From the NCBI RefSeq assembly GCF_914767665.1, contig NC_059508.1, positions 21,984,001-22,048,000 on the forward strand: 64,000 nt of DNA. Reading direction: 5' to 3'. Below are positions 11,238 through 21,104 of the stretch, piece by piece; the first letter of the stretch is position 1; each line of letters starts with the position of its first letter. The notes beneath the pieces are model-generated. The model saw only the letters and a list, made by a program, of their open reading frames with translations, made no database searches and was not told the origin of the DNA. The stretch is from Harmonia axyridis. Its lineage: Eukaryota; Arthropoda; Insecta; Coleoptera; Coccinellidae. Position numbers and translations under genes: made by a program.

Positions 11238-11727
11238 ATTTAAATTGACGTAACGGTCCAAATTTTACTTTAGTAATTTTTACAACTGCAATTATTGAAA
11301 TTAATAAATAAAAAATCAAAATTAAAAATATGTTAGAATTTGGGTAATTTGAAAATTTATTTAAATTTAAATAAAAATTTCTAATTAAATCTATTTTATG
11401 TAAAATTTCATTATTAATATTTTGATTTATTAAATATGGATTTATATTATTTATAAATATAGTAATTATAAATAAACTAATTATAATTAATAGAATATAT
11501 TTATTAAATTTAAATTTTTCATTAGAGGCAGTTCTTGTTATATAAATAAATAAAATTAGTAAACCACCAATTATAATTAATATTAAAATATATGAAAATC
11601 AAAAGTTTGATCTTATTAATCCTATAATAATACAAGTTATAATAGTATAAGTTAAAATAAGTAGTCCTAAAGATAGTGGGTGGGTAAGGAAAATTGCTAA
11701 AAAAGTTAAAAATGTTAAAATTAAGAT
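11238..11727 (-). CDS. ND6: ND6 (NUMT copy, frame open)
   Basis: NADH dehydrogenase subunit 6, a small hydrophobic complex I subunit. The frame from ATC at 11727 ends in an incomplete stop T directly before the CYTB ATG. This start avoids overlap with trnP; an ATA at 11754 would overlap trnP by 25 bases. The N-terminus reads ILILTFLTFLAIFLTHPLSLG. All codons read without a stop. Confidence 0.85.
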
Positions 11728-11729
11728 TT

Positions 11730-11791
11730 CAGAGGGTAGTTTAATAAAAAATATTAATTTTGGAGATTAAAGATATATTTGTTTTCGTCTG
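11730..11791 (+). tRNA. trnP: tRNA-Pro (TGG), unit 1, damaged acceptor
   Basis: Anticodon TGG in stem TTAAT/ATTAA. The 3' acceptor strand is TCGTCTG here and TCCTCTG in units 2 and 3, so one pair opposite CAGAGGG is lost. Confidence 0.75.
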
Positions 11792-11859
11792 ATATTTTGA
11801 AAGATTAAATCTTAAAGCTGGTTTACAAGACCAGTATTTTTATTAAATTATTAAAATAT
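11792..11859 (-). tRNA. trnT: tRNA-Thr (TGT), unit 1
   Basis: Acceptor ATATTTT/AAAATAT; anticodon TGT in CTGGTCTTGTAAACCAG. Touches the ND4L start on the other strand. Confidence 0.85.
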
Positions 11860-12136
11860 GGAAATAATTTTTTTAAGTATGTTTATTTTTAGAATTTTAA
11901 ATTTATTTATTAATCGAAAACATTTATTAATAACATTGCTTAGATTAGAATTAGTAATTTTAACTTTATTTATAATAATATATTTTTATTTATCTTATTT
12001 TAGTTATGAATTTTATTTTGTAGTAGTTTTTTTAACTATAAGTGTTTGTGAAAGAGTTTTGGGATTATCTTTATTAGTGTCAATAATTCGTTCTTATGGA
12101 AATGATTATTTTAATTCATTAAATATTTTATGATAA
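11858..12136 (+). CDS. ND4L: ND4L (NUMT copy, frame open)
   Basis: NADH dehydrogenase subunit 4L. About 92 residues, beginning MEIIFLSMFIF and ending GNDYFNSLNILW, with TAA overlapping the ND4 ATG in the classic ATGATAA 7-base overlap. AGA and AGG positions read as Ser (CESVLGLS). Confidence 0.92.
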
Positions 12137-13449
12137 TAGTAATAATATTAGTATTTATGATTCCTTTATGTTTTTTAAATAAATTTTGATTAATTAAGAA
12201 TTATTTAATTTTAATAAGAATTTGATTCTTTTCAAAAATTTCTTTTTTATTTTTTAGTTCATTAAATTTTTTTATAGGTATAGATTTTTTATCATATTTT
12301 TTGTTATTATTAAGGTTTTGAATTTCTTTTTTAATATTTATAGCTAGAGAAAAACTTTTTAATTTAAAAGATTTTAGTGAGTTATTTAGTATTTTATTCT
12401 TATTATTATTGCTTTTTTTATTATTTACTTTTACTTCTATAAATATATTTTTATTTTACATATTTTTTGAGGCTAGGTTAATTCCAATTTTGATTTTAAT
12501 TTTAGGTTGAGGATATCAGCCTGAACGTATTCAAGCTGGTATATATATATTTTTTTATACAATTATAGCTTCTTTACCAATAATATTATTTATTTTTATT
12601 TATTATTCAAAGTTTAAAACATTAGATTTGACTTATATTAATGTAAATTTATTTAGTTTTATTTTATATTTTATAATAATAATAGTATTTTTAGTTAAAA
12701 TACCGATATTTTTATTTCATTTATGATTGCCTAAAGCACATGTAGAAGCTTCAGTTGCTGGGTCTATAATATTAGCAGGAGTGATATTAAAGTTAGGAAG
12801 ATACGGGCTTATTCGGTTTTTAATTATATTCATATATTTAGGAGTTAAGGTTAATTTTTTTTAATTAATTTATCTTTAATAGGAGGGATTTTAGTTTCTT
12901 TAAGTTGTTTACGTCAAAGAGATATAAAATCTTTAATTGCTTATTCTTCAGTTGTTCATATAGGACTTTTATTGTCAGGTTTATTAACATTTAATTCTTG
13001 AGGAATTACTGGATCTTTAATAATAATATTAGCTCATGGTTGTTGCTCTTCAGGATTATTTGTTTTAGTAAATATAAATTATGAACGTATTGTTAGTCGA
13101 AGCATTTTTATTAATAAAGGTTTAATTAATATTGTACCTTTTTTATCTTTATGGTGATTTTTGTTAGTAATTAGAAATATAGCTGCACCTCCTTCTTTAA
13201 ATTTGTTAAGAGAAATCTTGTTAATTAATAGTTTAATTAATTATTCTCATATTTGTATATTTATATTAATAATTATAACTTTTTTGAGAGCTTCATATAG
13301 TTTGTATTTATATTCTTTTAGTCAACATGGAAAATTTTACAGAAGATTATATTTTTTTGAATTAATTTCTTATCGAGAATTAATTTTATTATTAATGCAT
13401 TGGGTTCCTTCAAATTTAATTTTATCAAAAAGAGATTTATTTTTCTTAT
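12130..13449 (+). pseudogene. ND4: ND4 (NUMT copy, frameshifted)
   Basis: NADH dehydrogenase subunit 4, a proton-pumping subunit of complex I. Recognisable segments include FFEASLIPILILILGWGYQ and LPKAHVEASVAGS. The T-run at 12855-12862 has 8 T where unit 3 has 9, shifting the frame by -1 for the rest of the gene; the downstream part (HWVPSNLILSK) is then in another frame. The original 3' end is an incomplete T stop at 13449 against trnH. Confidence 0.92.
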
Positions 13450-13511
13450 ACTTGAATAGTTTATATAAAATATTGATTTGTGGAGTCAATGAAGTTACTT
13501 TAACTTTAAGT
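13450..13511 (+). tRNA. trnH: tRNA-His (GTG), unit 1
   Basis: Acceptor ACTTGAA/TTTAAGT with one G-U pair; anticodon GTG in TTGATTTGTGGAGTCAA. It lies between ND4 and ND5, where an accidental reading frame of ND4 would otherwise run through it. Confidence 0.8.
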
Positions 13512-13512
13512 A

Positions 13513-15215
13513 ATATCTTATTGTGTAATTTTTTCTAGATTAATACTTAAATTTTTTTTTTTTTTTTAGTTTTAGATTATTTTTACTTAATACAGGAAAG
13601 GTTTATTTTATTGAGTGAAGAATTTTTAGTTTAAATTCAATAGAAGTAGAAATATCAATTCTTTTAGATTGAATATCCTCATTATTTGTTTCTTTTGTTT
13701 TATTTATTTCTACAATAGTAATTTTTTATAGAAAATCTTATATATCTAAGGATTTATCTATTAATCGTTTTATCATATTAGTTTTTATATTTGTTCTTTC
13801 TATATTATTAATAATTTTAAATCCAAATTTAATTTCAATTTTATTGGGTTGAGATGGGTTAGGATTAGTTTCTTATTGTTTAGTGATTTATTATCAAAAT
13901 GTAAAATCTTATTCAGCTGGTATATTAACAGCTTTATCTAATCGAGTAGGAGACGCGATATTAATAATTTCTATTGCTTCGATAATAAATTTTGGAAGAT
14001 GGAATTTTATATTATATATTGATTATTATTATAGAGATAAAAGAATAATAATTGTAGGTTTGTTAATTATTATTGCTGCTTTAACTAAAAGTGCACAAAT
14101 TCCTTTTTAAGCTTGATTACCAGCAGCTCCTACTCCTGTTTCAGCATTAGTACATTCTTCAACTTTAGTAACAGCAGGGGTTTATTTATTAATTCGATTT
14201 CATTTATTATTGGAAAATTATTCTTTTGTGTTAATATTCATTGGATTGATAACAATATTAATTTCAGGTTTAGCGGCTAATTTTGAATATGATTTAAAAA
14301 AAATTATTGCTTTATCAACTTTAAGTCAGTTAGGTTTAATAGTTACTATTTTAAGATTAGGTTTATATGAATTAGCTTTTTTTCATTTATTAATTCATGC
14401 TTTATTTAAAGCTTTATTATTTATATGTGCAGGTAATTTCATTCATTTAATAGGAGAATGTCAAGATATTCGTTTTATAGGCGGTTTAGTTTATAAAACT
14501 CCTATAACTGTAATATATTTTAATGTAAGAAATCAATCATTATGTGGGATTCCTTTTTTTTCTGGATTTTACTCAAAAGATTTAATTATAGAGGTTTATT
14601 CTATGTTAAGATTAAATAGTTTAATTTATTTAATTATATTAATTTCTTTAACATTAACAGTTTCTTATACAGTGCGTTTATTAAATTATTTAATATTTAC
14701 AGATTATTGTGGGTTTAGAATGAATAGAACTGAAGAATTAAGAGATGAAATAGTTTATAGAATAGGATTTATATTTATTATTGTATTATTTTCAGGAACG
14801 GTTCTTATATGATTTATATTTAAGGATATTAATTTAGTTGTATTACCTTTTTTTATGAAAATTTTAATTTTAATTATAGTAATAATTGGGGTAAATATAG
14901 GTTTTGAGATTTCTTTATTAAAATTAAATTATAATTTAATTTTTTCTAATTTAATAAAAATTTTAATTTTTTTAGTATTAATATGGAATTTGCCTTATAT
15001 TTCAACTTTTGGAATAAATTATTTTTTTATTAATTCAGGAATACTAAATTATAAATTTCTAGATCAAGGTTGATCAGAGTTCTTAGGAAGCCAGGGTTTA
15101 TTTAAATTTTTTAAAAAAATTTCTGTTTTATTTCAGTATATTTTTAAAAATAGTTCAAAGATTTATATAATAATATTTTTAATTTGGATTATTTTGTTAT
15201 TGATTTATATATTCT
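13513..15215 (+). pseudogene. ND5: ND5 (NUMT copy, multiple lesions)
   Basis: NADH dehydrogenase subunit 5, the largest proton-pumping subunit of complex I. Recognisable by LILLDWMSS, LLGWDGLGLVSYCLVIYYQN, the loop around HALFKALLFICAGN and FFSGFYSKD. Lesions against unit 3: net loss of 2 bases around the T-run at 13552-13567, which brings TAG into frame; TCA to TAA at 14108-14110; and a 9-base deletion near 14129 that removes part of the AAMAAPTPVS motif. The 3' end is an incomplete T stop at trnF. Confidence 0.93.
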
Positions 15216-15280
15216 ACTTAAATAGCTTAATAGAGCGCAATATTGAAGATATTGAGGTAAATTAAAATATTTTTTAAGTA
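15215..15280 (+). tRNA. trnF: tRNA-Phe (GAA), unit 1
   Basis: Acceptor TACTTAA/TTAAGTA; anticodon GAA in ATATTGAAGATAT. Confidence 0.85.
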
Positions 15281-15341
15281 TTTATAAGAATTAATCTTTT
15301 TTTATAATGAAAATATAATGTTTTAGATAAACTATATAAAT
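15280..15341 (-). tRNA. trnE: tRNA-Glu (TTC), unit 1
   Basis: Minus-strand anticodon TTC in TATATTTTCATTATA; acceptor ATTTATA/TATAAAT. Confidence 0.8.
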
Positions 15342-15397
15342 AGAAATATTAACAAATTGCTATATATTAAGTTAGAAGCTTAAATTTTTATATTTCT
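15342..15397 (-). tRNA. trnS1: tRNA-Ser AGN (TCT), unit 1
   Basis: Short tRNA without a clear D-arm. The anticodon arm TTAAG-CTTCTAA-CTTAA gives anticodon TCT rather than the more usual GCT. Confidence 0.75.
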
Positions 15398-15461
15398 TTA
15401 ATTGGAGAGTTTCTCATTGGAATCATTAACAGTGACTTACCTCTAGTTTGGTTTCAATTAA
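15398..15461 (-). tRNA. trnN: tRNA-Asn (GTT), unit 1
   Basis: Acceptor TTAATTG/CAATTAA; anticodon GTT in CACTGTTAATG. Confidence 0.85.
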
Positions 15462-15522
15462 ATAAGGAATTTAAATTCAAATTTTTAGGTCGAAACTAAA
15501 TGCAATATTTTGCTCCTTATTT
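15461..15522 (-). tRNA. trnR: tRNA-Arg (TCG), unit 1
   Basis: Acceptor AATAAGG/CCTTATT; anticodon TCG in TTTAGTTTCGACCTAAA. Confidence 0.85.
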
Positions 15523-15584
15523 AAGATAAACTGAAAAACAGTATTTTTTAAATGCAAATTAAATGTTAATTTAACTATTATCCT
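15523..15584 (-). tRNA. trnA: tRNA-Ala (TGC), unit 1
   Basis: Anticodon TGC in TTAATTTGCATTTAA; overlaps the ND3 stop codon by 2 bases. Confidence 0.85.
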
Positions 15585-15914
15585 ATAAAGATCAGTTTAA
15601 GGCTCCTTGTTTTCATTCATGGTATAAACCTAAAATTAAGATTGCCATGAATATAAAAAATATAATGCTAATAATTATAATATTAGAATATTTTATTCTA
15701 TAAATGAAAGGGATAATAAGGGTAATTTCTACATCAAAAATTAAAAAGATTAAAGCGATTAAAAAAAAGTGAATTGAGAATGGTAGGCGTGCAGAATTTT
15801 TAGGGTCAAATCCGCATTCAAAGGGAGAATTTTTTCTCGATCTTTAAATGTTTTTATTGAAATATAATTTGCAATAATTATTAAAATTATTATAATTCTA
15901 AAAATTATCAAAAT
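15583..15914 (-). pseudogene. ND3: ND3 (NUMT copy, frameshifted)
   Basis: NADH dehydrogenase subunit 3, which carries the conserved quinone-site loop. The gene is 332 bp against 333 in units 2 and 3. One base is missing in the lysine/serine codons just before PFECGFDP (near 15828), so most of the protein lies out of frame. The C-terminus YHEWKQGALNWSL and TAG stop are otherwise preserved. Confidence 0.92.
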
Positions 15915-15936
15915 TAAAGATGAAATCAAGAATATT

Positions 15937-15997
15937 AACTATACTTTTAAAAGATTTTTTGATTGGAAATCAAATGTAATATTTATACTATATAGAT
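15937..15997 (-). tRNA. trnG: tRNA-Gly (TCC), unit 1
   Basis: Anticodon TCC in TTTGATTTCCAATCAAA; its first base abuts the incomplete COX3 stop. Confidence 0.85.
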
Positions 15998-16778
15998 ATC
16001 TACCTCATCAATAAATAGATATATATAGGAATAGTCATACTACGTCTACAAAATGTCAATATCATGCTGCTGCTTCGAATCCAAAATGGTGATTGTTTCT
16101 AAAATGATTAAAGTTTAATCGAGTTAAACATACTAAAAGAAAAATAGAACCAATAATTACATGTAAACCATGGAATCCTGTAGCTATAAAGAATGTTCTT
16201 CCATAAACTGAATCGGCTATAGAAAATGGGGCTTCTAAATATTCAAATCCTTGTAGTAAAGAAAAATATATTCCTAGTAAAACAGTAATAATTAATCTTT
16301 GAAATGTTTGATTAAAATTATTTTCTATTAATCTATGGTGGGCTCAAGTTACACTTAGGCCTGATCTTAATAGAATAATAGTGTTTAATAATGGGATTTC
16401 ATTAGGATTAAAGGTATTAATTCCTTTTGGAGGTCAAGTTATTCCTAATTCGATAGAAGGAGATAATCTTATATGATAAAATCTTCAAAAAAAACTAATA
16501 AAGAAAAAAATCTCTGAGGTAATAAATAAAATTATTCTTCATCGTAAACCAAAAGATACTAAAAGAGTGTGGTTTCCTTGAAAGGTTTTTTCTCGAATTA
16601 CATCTCGTCATCATTGAAATATAATTAGTAAAAGAATTAAATTTCTTAATATAAATAAATTTGAGTTAAAAAGATGGAATCATTTAATTATTCCTATTAT
16701 AGAAGTTATAGCTCTGAAAGCGCCTAAAATTGGTCAAGGACTATAATCTACTAAATGAAATGAGTGATTTTTTATCAT
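15998..16778 (-). CDS. COX3: COX3 (NUMT copy, frame open)
   Basis: Cytochrome c oxidase subunit III. ATG start MMKNHSFHLVDYSPWPILG, C-terminus GFEAAAWYWHFVDVVW and an incomplete T stop against trnG. All 260 codons read open. Confidence 0.93.
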
Positions 16779-17436
16779 AATTATTTTCTCTAGAATAAAG
16801 AGTTCTAAGGATAGCAAAAACATAAGATTGAATTAAAGCTACTGCTGATTCTGATAAAATTAGTATAAATTGAATTATAATAATTAATAAAATAAGCAAA
16901 TTTACTATAGGACCAGTATTTCCTAAAAGAGTTAATAAAAGGTGTCCTGCAATTATATTAGCTGATAAACGAATAGCGAGAGTTCCAGGACGAATAATAT
17001 TTCTAATTGTTTCAATACATACTATAAAAGGTATTAAAATAGTAGGAGTTCCTTGGGGCATTAGATGAGCAAATGAGTGATAAGTGTGGCTAATTCAACT
17101 ATTTAATATAAATCTTAACCATAAAGGTAAAGCTAGGGATAGAGTAAAAATTATATGACTTGAGGCTGTAAAAATGTAAGGAAATAACCCTATTAAGTTA
17201 TTAATTATAATGAAGTAAAACAATAGAATAAATATTAAAGTGTTATTTTTTTTTGTAATGATTTTGAATTCTTTATGTAGAGTAATTAATATATTTTGAA
17301 TTAAAAAGTTAAATCGATTAGAAATTAGTCAGAATATAGAAGGAATAAATAAAAAACTAATAATTATTCTTAGTCAATTTAAAGGTATTATAAAATAAGA
17401 TGAAGGATCAAAAGAAGAAAAAAGATTTATTATCAT
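16779..17436 (-). CDS. ATP6: ATP6 (NUMT copy, frame open)
   Basis: ATP synthase subunit a, the proton channel of F1Fo. From MMMNLFSSFDPS to LYSSENN, with an incomplete T stop immediately before the COX3 ATG. The conserved RPGTLAIRLSANIIAGHLLL segment carries the essential arginine helix. All codons read open. It overlaps ATP8 by 7 bases. Confidence 0.93.
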
Positions 17437-17582
17437 TTTCAAGAAAATTTTTTATTTAATAATTTAAAATTTTTTAAAGGAGATTTTTTATGAGAATAAA
17501 ATATTTTAATGTTTAAAATAATAAATAAAAGTGTTATAAAAATATACAAGGAAAACCAATCTATAGGTATAGTTTGAGGAAT
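17430..17582 (-). CDS. ATP8: ATP8 (NUMT copy, frame open)
   Basis: ATP synthase subunit 8: 50 residues, start ATT, PQTMPMDWFSLYIF at the N-terminus and KFSWKW at the C-terminus. TAA overlaps the ATP6 start (ATGATAA). Confidence 0.88.
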
Positions 17583-17583
17583 T

Positions 17584-17646
17584 GAAAATTATTCTAAGAA
17601 TGATTTTAGTTTGACAAACTAATGTTATAGGTTAACTAAATTTTTC
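17584..17646 (-). tRNA. trnD: tRNA-Asp (GTC), unit 1
   Basis: Anticodon GTC in TTAGTTTGTCAAACTAA, between ATP8 and trnK. Confidence 0.85.
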
Positions 17647-17716
17647 ATTAGAAGTAGTCGTTAATTACTATAAAGTGGTTTAAGAGACCAATACTTATCT
17701 TTCAGTCATCTAATGA
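17645..17716 (-). tRNA. trnK: tRNA-Lys (CTT), unit 1
   Basis: Acceptor TCATTAG/CTAATGA; anticodon CTT in GGTCTCTTAAACC, the usual insect CTT form. Confidence 0.85.
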
Positions 17717-18388
17717 AAAATTTTCTACCCATTTAATGAAATTTTGGGGAGAAATTCTTTCAATAGAAATAGGTATAAATCTATGGTTTGCTCCACAAAT
17801 TTCTGAACATTGGCCAAAAAAAATTCCAGTTCGATTTAAATTAAATCTAAGTTGATTTAATCGCCCTGGGGAGGCATCAACTTTTACTCCTGTTGAAGGA
17901 ACTGTTCAAGAATGAATTACGTCAGAAGATGAAGTTAGAATTCGAATATGAGAAAGATATGGTAAAATAGTTCGATTATCAACTTCTAGTAATCGAAAAT
18001 TAAAAAGTTGATTATTATTAATTAAATATGAATCAAATTCAAGATTTTTAAAATCTGTATATTCATAGGTTCAATATCATTGATGACCAATAGTTTTAAT
18101 AGTAACTAAAGGGTTACGGATTTCATCAATTAAGTAAATTAATTTTAAAGAAGGAAAAGCAATAAAAATTAAAGTTAATGCTGGTATGATAGTTCAAATT
18201 GTTTCAATATTGTGTCCTTCTAATATAAAACGATGGTTATAATTATTTAATGTTAGTCTCACTATGGTATATGTTACAATACAAGTGATTATTATTAAGA
18301 TCAAAAGGGCGTGATCATGAAAAAATCTTAATTGTTCAAGTAAATACGAAGCTCTGTCTAAAAATATATATGATTTTCAAGTCGCTAT
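17716..18388 (-). CDS. COX2: COX2 (NUMT copy, frame open)
   Basis: Cytochrome c oxidase subunit II, carrying the CuA electron-entry site. ATA start MATWKSYMFLDSAS. CuA ligands are visible in DVIHSWTVP and GQCSEICGANHRFMP. It ends VENFS with an incomplete T stop at trnK. All 224 codons read open. This is the undisturbed counterpart of the retrotransposon-split copy in unit 2. Confidence 0.93.
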
Positions 18389-18389
18389 T

Positions 18390-18453
18390 TCTAAAAAAAG
18401 GTAAATCTTTATAATTGGGGTTTAAATCCAATGCACTAATCTGCCATATTAGA
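18390..18453 (-). tRNA. trnL2: tRNA-Leu (TAA), unit 1
   Basis: Anticodon TAA in GGATTTAAACC; acceptor TCTAATA opposite TTTTAGA. Overlaps the COX1 stop. Confidence 0.85.
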
Positions 18454-19627
18454 ATTTTTGAGCTAAGATTGGTACTTCTGAATAAGAATGTTCATTAGGA
18501 GGAGAAAGTTGAAGTCATTCAATTAAAGAGGGTACATTAGAATTAAACTTTCTTAAACGTATTGAATAAAATCTTTCTCAAATAATTAAGATTATAAAGA
18601 TTATTCTAATAGAGGAAATTATAGATCCAATAGAAGAAATTTTATTTCATTTGTAATAAGCATCAGGATAATCAGAGTATCGTCGAGGTATCCCTCTTAG
18701 TCCTAAGAAGTGTTGAGGAAAAAATGTTAAGTTTACCCCAATAAATATAATTAAAAATTGGATTTGTAATAATTTATTGTTAAGATTGAATCCTGTAATT
18801 AAAGGGAATCAATGGATAAATCCTGCTATAATGGCAAATACAGCTCCTATAGATAAAACGTAATGAAAATGAGCTACAACATAATAGGTGTCATGTAAAA
18901 TAATATCTATGGAAGAGTTAGCTAAAATTACTCCTGTTAATCCACCAATTGTAAATAAAAATAAAAATCCCAGGGTTCATAAAATTGAAGGTGTATAGTA
19001 AAATTGTATTCCATGTAAAGTTGCTAATCAAGAAAAAATTTTAATTCCAGTGGGTACTGCAATAATTATTGTAGCTGAAGTAAAATAAGCTCGAGTATCA
19101 ACATCTATTCCCACTGTAAATATGTGATGAGCTCATACTACAAATCCTAGAAGTCCAATAGCTAATATAGCATAAATTATTCCTAGAGAACCAAAGGCAA
19201 TTTTTTTTCCTCTTTCTTGTGTAATAATATGGGAAATTATACCAAACCCTGGGAGAATTAAAATATAAACTTCAGGATGACCAAAAAATCAAAATAAATG
19301 TTGGTATAAAATTGGGTCTCCCCCACCGGTTGGATCAAAAAAAGAAGAATTTAAGTTTCGGTCAGTTAATAGTATAGTAATTGCTCCTGCAAGAACTGGA
19401 AGTGATAATAATAAAAGAATTGCTGTAATAAGAACAGGTCATACAAATAAAGGAGTTTTATCAAGTATTATACCAAATGGACGTATATTTATAATAGTTG
19501 AAATGAAATTTACTGCACCTAAAATTAAAATACTTAACGATGTTCCTACTATTCCTGCTCATATTCCAAATAAAAAGTATAATGTTCCAATATCTTTATG
19601 ATTAGTAGAAAATAATCATTTATTCGA
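18449..19627 (-). pseudogene. COX1: COX1 (NUMT copy with 363-bp internal deletion)
   Basis: Subunit I of complex IV, 1179 bp instead of 1542. From TCG (SNKWLFSTNHKDIG) it jumps near residue 35 to about residue 155 (GAVNFISTI), removing 121 codons that include the first haem a ligand region. The junction at 19523-19526 is AATT, present at both breakpoints in the intact copy of unit 2. The deletion is in frame, and the C-terminus PPNEHSYSEVPILAQKF plus TAA is kept, but the product could not fold as an oxidase. Confidence 0.93.
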
Positions 19628-19687
19628 TAAAGTGGCTGAATTAAAGCGTTAAATTGTAAATTTAATTATGAGTTTTCTCCTTTATTA
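19626..19687 (+). tRNA. trnY: tRNA-Tyr (GTA), unit 2
   Basis: Same GTA tRNA as at 1077; it marks the seamless junction from COX1 of unit 1 into unit 2. Confidence 0.85.
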
Positions 19688-19749
19688 AGCCTTATATTCA
19701 ATTATGATTATAAATTGCAAATTTATAGGTGAATATTATTCTAAGGCTT
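19688..19749 (+). tRNA. trnC: tRNA-Cys (GCA), unit 2
   Basis: GCA anticodon and acceptor preserved. Confidence 0.85.
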
Positions 19750-19805
19750 AGAATAATTCTATTTTTAACTTTGAAGGTTACTAGTTTATTTAACTTAAAT
19801 CCTTA
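19742..19805 (-). tRNA. trnW: tRNA-Trp (TCA), unit 2
   Basis: TCA anticodon; overlaps trnC on the opposite strand. Confidence 0.85.
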
Positions 19806-20798
19806 ATAAATTCTAAAAATTACAGTAAAAATGATTAATCCGTAAATATTCACTCAATTTAAAAAAATTACATAGTAAGAGTTAGTATAATTAAATTTTT
19901 TATTTTCATTTAATTTTATTATTAAAGATTGAAGTATTAAGCGTATATAAATATATATACAAATTAAAGTAATAAAAATTATCATAAAAGATAGAAAATA
20001 AAAGTGATTTCCAATTAAAGTTTTTAGAATTAGTCACTTAGGAAAAAATCCTAAAAAAGGGGGGATTCCTCCTAGAGAAAAGAAATTTAAAAAAAAATAG
20101 AATTTTAAAGTTTTATTGTAATTCATATTATTTATAAGATCTTTAATGTTAAAGATTTTATATTTATTAAAAATTAGGATTAAATTTAAAGAAATAAAAG
20201 TATAAATTAAAAAGTATAATATTCATAAGGATTGATTTAATATTATTATTCTTAATATTCAACCAATATGGTTGATGGAAGATAAGGCAAGAATTTTTTT
20301 TAATCTGGTTTGGTTTCATGTTTTTACACTCCCTTAGGTTATACACATCAAAATAATCAAAATAAAGAATAGGTTAAATTTAAAATTATATATAATTAAA
20401 ATTATTGGAGCAATTTTTTGTCAAGTTATTGATAATAATGCATTAGTTCATCTTAGTCCTTCTAGGACTTCTGGATATCAAAAGTGGAAAGGGGCTGCTC
20501 CTATTTTTATAAGGATAGCTCTGTTAAACAAAAATATAGAAGTAGGTATTAATTGCTCGATAGAATTGATTAAAATAAATGAATTTAAAAAAGAAAATAA
20601 AACTAGAATTGATGCAGAAACTTGGACTAAAAAATATTTCAAGGAGGATTCAGAAGAATACTTAAAATTATCTAAGTTTATAATAGGAATAAAAGCTAAG
20701 AGGTTTAATTCTAAACCAATCCAGATATTAATTCATGAATAAGCAGAAATAGAAATAAGAGTTCCTCTTATTATTAAAATTAAAAATATTAATTTTAT
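19803..20798 (-). pseudogene. ND2: ND2 (NUMT copy with nonsense codon)
   Basis: 996-bp ND2 frame as in unit 1, with a different lesion: the plus strand has TTA at 20334-20336 where units 1 and 3 have TAA, so the coding strand carries TAA instead of TTA (Leu) at about codon 155 of 332. The Leu codon broken in unit 1 (1362-1364) is intact here. Confidence 0.9.
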
Positions 20799-20810
20799 AG
20801 TTTTAATTAT

Positions 20811-20873
20811 AAAGAAAAGGGGTATACCTTTATAAATGGGGTATGAACCCATCAGCTTCTTTAGCTTATCTTT
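20811..20873 (-). tRNA. trnM: tRNA-Met (CAT), unit 2
   Basis: CAT anticodon; acceptor region AAAGAAAA as in unit 3. Confidence 0.83.
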
Positions 20874-20935
20874 ATATTCTAGTATAAGATGTAGTTTTTG
20901 AAACTTTAAGAAATATTTTAATTTTATTGAATATA
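20873..20935 (+). pseudogene. trnQ: tRNA-Gln with 5-base deletion, unit 2
   Basis: Outer acceptor TATATTC/GAATATA is intact, but five bases (CAAGA) are missing before TTTTTGAAAC. This removes the 5' side of the anticodon stem, so the tRNA should not fold. Confidence 0.8.
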
Positions 20936-21104
20936 ATTACAAAAAAAAATTAACAATTAAAAATTTAACTTATTAAGTTAAATTTTAAATTTAATATTTC
21001 AAACTTTAATAAAAACTATTAAATTTTTATTAATTTAAGTGTACAAAAATTAATTCACAAAGTAAAAAATCCTATAAAATAGGATTATTTATATAAATAT
21101 ATTC
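20936..21104. other. AT-rich spacer before the repeat array, unit 2
   Basis: No gene. The AATCCTA/TAGGATT hairpin recurs at 21068-21086. Confidence 0.55.

Noticed and set aside
13440..13540. Loss of trnH between ND4 and ND5
   Set aside because: A reading frame runs through the site, but a good trnH with paired acceptor and GTG anticodon is present at 13450-13511 in the expected place.
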